Assembly (NCBI GenBank): GCA_025360945.1
Contig: JANYBE010000170.1
Location: 1-9,632, forward strand
Direction: 5' to 3'
Origin: Rhizobacter sp.
GTDB taxonomy: Bacteria > Pseudomonadota > Gammaproteobacteria > Burkholderiales > Burkholderiaceae_C
Length of the DNA: 9,632 nt
Position numbers and translations under genes: made by a program. Each line of letters opens with the position of its first letter. Positions within the stretch are counted from its first letter, which is position 1. Below the pieces are notes generated by a model, which ran no database searches, was not told the origin of the DNA, and saw nothing but the letters and a program-made list of their open reading frames with translations. Shown here one piece after another: positions 6,113 to 9,632 of the stretch.

Positions 6113-6836
6113 GACTATCGCGCTGCACCTGCGCCCGCGCTCGATGAGCGAGGCGAGCGACCTCGGCGTGCGCCTGGTGCAGGCGAATGCGCGATCGGTG
6201 TGGGCCTCGTTCACACCGGTCTGGGCGGTCGTCGTGATGATCGCGCTGGCCTGCGGCAGTATCGCGCCGTGGCTACCGGGGCTGATCATCTTCTGCACCA
6301 AGCCGTGGCTGGACCGCACGCTGTTGTTCGTGCTGTCGCGCGCGGTGTTCGGCACGCCGACGCGGCTGCGCGACGTGTGGGCCGCCCAGGCCTCGGTGTG
6401 GTGGCAGCAGCTGTTCCTGACGCTGACATGGCGCCGCCTCTCGCCGTGGCGCTCGTACACGCAACCCACGCGCCAGCTCGAGGGCCAGCGCGGCAAGATC
6501 GGACGCGCCCGCCGCAAGCAGCTGCTGCACGGCAAGCAGGGGGCGGCATTCGCAATGCACAGCGCGTTCGCACAGCTCGAGGCGCTACTATGGTTCGGGC
6601 TGCTGATGCTGGCCGTGTGGTTCACGCCCGAAGCCTCGCAACGCACGTTGTTCGAGGCGCTTTTCCGATCCGACAGCGCGGCGGTCTCGCTGTTGATCGC
6701 CACGGCCTATGCCGGCGTCGTGCTGCTGGTCGAGCCCTTCTACGTTGGCGCCGGTTTTGCGATGTACCTGAACCGCCGCGTCGAGCTCGAGGCGTGGGAC
6801 GTCGAACAGGAGTTTCGCCTTGCGTTTGCGGCCTGA
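6102..6836 (+). CDS. Polytopic membrane protein of the MoxR cluster, unknown function
   Basis: 244 residues; I know no function. It has hydrophobic segments at about 36-51, 54-66, 72-84, 158-174 and 194-210. Between them is a basic cytoplasmic-looking loop (115-148) holding KIGRARRKQLLHGKQG (132-147). The C-terminus EPFYVGAGFAMYLNRR (211-226) followed by ELEAWDVEQEFR (228-239) is a motif I associate with the conserved membrane protein between SpoIIM-like and DUF4129 genes in proteobacterial clusters. It probably belongs to the same membrane assembly. ATG 6102 has GGAG (6092-6095) six bases upstream and overlaps the SpoIIM-like gene by 11 bases. Its last codons carry the Shine-Dalgarno and the TTG start of the next gene, an overlap of 17 bases, so expression of the two should be coupled. 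Confidence 0.85.
   Translation: MQIETIALHLRPRSMSEASDLGVRLVQANARSVWASFTPVWAVVVMIALACGSIAPWLPGLIIFCTKPWLDRTLLFVLSRAVFGTPTRLRDVWAAQASVWWQQLFLTLTWRRLSPWRSYTQPTRQLEGQRGKIGRARRKQLLHGKQGAAFAMHSAFAQLEALLWFGLLMLAVWFTPEASQRTLFEALFRSDSAAVSLLIATAYAGVVLLVEPFYVGAGFAMYLNRRVELEAWDVEQEFRLAFAA
6808..6812 (+). promoter_or_regulatory. Shine-Dalgarno for a TTG start
   Basis: AGGAG lies inside the preceding gene, seven bases before TTG 6820. It is the main reason for choosing this rare start codon; the next in-frame TTG (6826) would leave 13 bases, and the first downstream ATG (6922) would remove the whole signal peptide. Confidence 0.6.
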
Positions 6837-7590
6837 GTCGCTGAGCTGCCTGGTCGTCGCTGGCGCGTTCGCAGCGCTGCCGGTGTTTGCCGACGAGCCC
6901 TCAGCGCCGGCATCCGCCCAGATGAACGCCGAGCACGTGCAGCGCATCGTCGCCGAGATGAGGGCCGACCCGACCCTCAACGGCACGCACACGGAACACG
7001 AACTGCGCTGGAAGAACCGCGCGGCCGACAAGCCCGAGCCTGCCGACCTGCCGTACTGGCTGGTGCAACTCGTGCGCTGGATCGCGACGGCGGGGCGCGG
7101 CGTCGTGTGGGTACTGGGAGCGATCGCGGTCGCTCTGTTCGCGGTTTTCGCGTGGCGCTGGGCAAGCGTCCGCTCGGATGCGCTGCGGGCCCGCGCTAAG
7201 CTCTTGCCCAGCCATGTGAACGAGCTCGACATCCGACCGGAAAGCCTGCCCACCGACATCGCCGCCGCGGCACGCGCGCTGTGCCAGCGCGGCAAAGTCC
7301 GCGCCGCCCTGTCGCTGCTGTACCGCGGTGCACTCTCGCGCCTCGTGCACGACCACCGGGTGCCGATCCGCGCGGCCAGTACCGAGGGCGAGTGCGTACG
7401 GCTCGCGTCCGCGGTGCTGACTGCTGGCGGCAGCGCGTACTTCGATCGGCTCGTGGTCGCGTGGCAGACCGAGGTCTACGCCGGTCGCTCCGCCGATGCG
7501 GGCGAGGTCGCCGCGCTGTGCGATGCGTTCGAGACCCACTTCGCCGCCGCACCCACTGGCGCCCCGCAACCGAGGGCGGTCGCGGCATGA
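6820..7590 (+). CDS. DUF4129 domain protein with signal peptide and single membrane anchor
   Basis: 256 residues. Residues 1-24 form a clear Sec signal peptide (MRLRPES, then a hydrophobic core, PVFA/DEP cleavage after Ala24). Residues 25-94 are a short periplasmic part, 95-112 a membrane helix, and Arg/Lys-rich WRWASVRSDALRARAK (112-127) marks the cytoplasmic side. The C-terminal part holds the DUF4129 core: AARALCQRGKVRAALSLLYR (150-169), then TEGECVRLA (188-196) and an aromatic FDRLVVAWQTEVYAGR (208-223). DUF4129 is found widely near MoxR and DUF58 genes, and a role as a cytoplasmic docking domain is inference. The TTG start is supported by AGGAG seven bases upstream and by the intact signal peptide. 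The stop overlaps the next start as ATGA, so DUF4129 and DUF4350 are likely made in a fixed ratio. Confidence 0.88.
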   Translation: MRLRPESLSCLVVAGAFAALPVFADEPSAPASAQMNAEHVQRIVAEMRADPTLNGTHTEHELRWKNRAADKPEPADLPYWLVQLVRWIATAGRGVVWVLGAIAVALFAVFAWRWASVRSDALRARAKLLPSHVNELDIRPESLPTDIAAAARALCQRGKVRAALSLLYRGALSRLVHDHRVPIRAASTEGECVRLASAVLTAGGSAYFDRLVVAWQTEVYAGRSADAGEVAALCDAFETHFAAAPTGAPQPRAVAA

Positions 7591-8870
7591 AGCTCGGTCG
7601 CCAGCATGCGCTGATGGCGTTTGTCGCCATCGTGCTCGGCATCGCCGGGGTCTGGCTCGCGCTGCATACCGAATGGGTCGAGGTGCAGGTGCCCGACCCG
7701 ATCAAAGGCGAGGCGCTGCGCGACGTCGACTACCGCCTGAAGCAGTTCGCGACCCGGCTTGGGGCGCAAGTCAGCGCACCCGAGAACCTCAATGCGCTAC
7801 CGCCGCCGGGCGCGACGCTGGTCCTGAGTTCGACCCAGTGGAACATCTTCCCCGAGCGCGCCCTGGCGCTCAGACGCTGGGTCGAGGCCGGCGGCCACCT
7901 GTGGTTGCCGTACCACTACGAAGGCGAGGTGGACGCGGCCATGGCGTGGATTCCTGTCAAATGGATGCGCGTTGCCAAGCCCAAATCGGGGCCACCTCCG
8001 AGCGCCACGAAAGCCTCTGCGCCCAATGCCGAGGACGCGGACGAAGACGTGGACGAAGGCGATGCCCCCGAACCCGCCCCGCCGCCCGCGCCCGGTCCGG
8101 GCGGCAAGTCGCACTGCCCCGGTGTCGGCGAGCCGGCCCATGTGACGCCGGTGTTCGGCACGCAACACTTGTTTGAGGCCTGCCTGTACATGCGCGAGTC
8201 GCTGCGCGCGCGCGTGCCGGTGCAATGGGCGCTGTACGGCCAGCATGGCCAGGTCGTCGCGCGCGTGCCGGTCGGGCGCGGCAGCGTCACGGTGGCCAGC
8301 GCCTACATGCCCTGGGACAACAGCCAGCTGCTGCTCTCCGACAACGCGCTGCTCGCCGCCGCCGCGCTGCGCATCCAGCCAGGCCAGGCGCTGTGGTTCG
8401 TGCGCGATGAAGCGCGCCCGCCGCTGCTGAGCTTTCTGTGGCACAACGGCCTGCCCGCCGTGCTTCTGGGCGCGCTCGCGCTGGTGTTCGCACTGTGGCG
8501 TGGTGCGGTGCGCTTTGGGCCGCGCGCCGCGGTGCTGCCCACGGTGCGACGCTCCGTGGCCGAGCAGATCCGCGGTACCGCCAACTTCATTCATCACCAC
8601 GGCGGCACGGCCTTGCACGCGGCGCAGCTGCGCGCGCTGAACGACGCGGCCCGGCCGCGCATCCGTGGCTACGACGGGCTGATCCTCGGCGAACGCGCGC
8701 AGGCCCTCGCCAAGGCGACGCAGCTCAATGCGCACGCGCTGGCCCGGGCCATGAACCCCGCGCTCGACTCCGCGCTGAGTCGGCATGCGGGTACCGCGCT
8801 TGCGCTGCTCGAGACCGCGCGCCGCCGTCTGCTGAATAGCGCCGCCCCGCCTCGAACCGACACCCTCTAG
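7587..8870 (+). CDS. DUF4350 domain membrane protein
   Basis: 427 residues. A short basic N-terminus leads into a membrane helix (9-27). A large periplasmic domain follows (28-285) with a Rossmann-like DUF4350 core (GATLVLSSTQWNIFP, 75-89; RRWVEAGGHLWLPYHYE, 96-112; GRGSVTVASAYMPWDNSQL, 230-248). A second helix spans about 286-304. The cytoplasmic tail has the family motif RRSVAEQIRGTANFIHHHGG (321-340) and continues ALHAAQLRALNDAARPRI (342-359). The periplasmic domain has a low-complexity insert rich in Pro, Ala, Asp and Glu (about 133-174), followed by the protein's only two cysteines, Cys177 and Cys199, which could form a disulfide. The function is unknown. Its place between DUF4129 and MoxR suggests that the cytoplasmic tail is an ATPase contact. 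ATG 7587 overlaps the previous stop (ATGA); longer upstream open sequence in this frame is a shadow of the DUF4129 gene. Confidence 0.88.
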   Translation: MKLGRQHALMAFVAIVLGIAGVWLALHTEWVEVQVPDPIKGEALRDVDYRLKQFATRLGAQVSAPENLNALPPPGATLVLSSTQWNIFPERALALRRWVEAGGHLWLPYHYEGEVDAAMAWIPVKWMRVAKPKSGPPPSATKASAPNAEDADEDVDEGDAPEPAPPPAPGPGGKSHCPGVGEPAHVTPVFGTQHLFEACLYMRESLRARVPVQWALYGQHGQVVARVPVGRGSVTVASAYMPWDNSQLLLSDNALLAAAALRIQPGQALWFVRDEARPPLLSFLWHNGLPAVLLGALALVFALWRGAVRFGPRAAVLPTVRRSVAEQIRGTANFIHHHGGTALHAAQLRALNDAARPRIRGYDGLILGERAQALAKATQLNAHALARAMNPALDSALSRHAGTALALLETARRRLLNSAAPPRTDTL

Positions 8871-8872
8871 GA
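8869..8872 (+). promoter_or_regulatory. Shine-Dalgarno of the MoxR gene overlapping the DUF4350 stop
   Basis: AGGA (8869-8872) shares bases with the TAG stop at 8868-8870 and lies six bases before ATG 8879. Ribosomes ending DUF4350 would finish on the MoxR ribosome-binding site, consistent with coupled translation. Confidence 0.45.
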
Positions 8873-8878
8873 ATCACG

Positions 8879-9632
<754 letters not shown>

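Noticed and set aside
4835..6703. A 622-residue open frame on the minus strand
   Set aside because: It covers the end of RDD 2, the SpoIIM-like gene and the polytopic membrane gene antisense. Its composition is unlike a real protein (Arg/His/Gln-rich), and the + strand genes there have clear family motifs.

Overview
The window is GC-rich, tightly packed bacterial DNA. Every convincing gene lies on the + strand, with strong G/C bias at third codon positions and frequent ATGA or longer gene overlaps. The gene content (a TraL-like ATPase, and a RDD / SpoIIM-like / DUF4129 / DUF4350 / MoxR cluster) fits a beta- or gammaproteobacterium such as a member of the Burkholderiales or Xanthomonadales/Nevskiales. 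I cannot place it more precisely. I see no tRNA, rRNA, CRISPR array, insertion sequence or phage gene.

Left part (1-2507): a classical short-chain dehydrogenase/reductase that enters from beyond the left edge, followed by a large protein with a repetitive, probably beta-helical N-terminal two-thirds and a C-terminal membrane anchor. Middle part (2508-3843): a MinD/ParA-type ATPase related to plasmid TraL proteins but without recognisable plasmid neighbours. Overlapping its 3' end is a small lipoprotein-like gene that appears to be broken by a CG-dinucleotide slip. After it comes about 290 bases with only a fragmentary coding signal.

Right part (3844-9632, running off the edge): seven consecutive genes that look like one operon. 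They are two RDD membrane proteins, a SpoIIM-like membrane protein, a polytopic membrane protein, a DUF4129 protein with a signal peptide, a DUF4350 protein and the N-terminal 251 residues of a MoxR AAA+ ATPase. Gaps are 8 bases at most and three junctions overlap by 4 to 17 bases. The MoxR gene has no stop inside the window. In this type of cluster a DUF58 gene usually follows MoxR, so one is expected just past the right edge.

My working model, by inference from family knowledge and gene order, is an inner-membrane assembly that the cytoplasmic MoxR ATPase remodels. DUF4129 and DUF4350 would offer both periplasmic and cytoplasmic parts, and the RDD, SpoIIM-like and polytopic proteins would form the membrane core. 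The substrate and physiological role are unknown. This operon, the broken lipoprotein gene and the beta-helix membrane protein are the items most worth following up.
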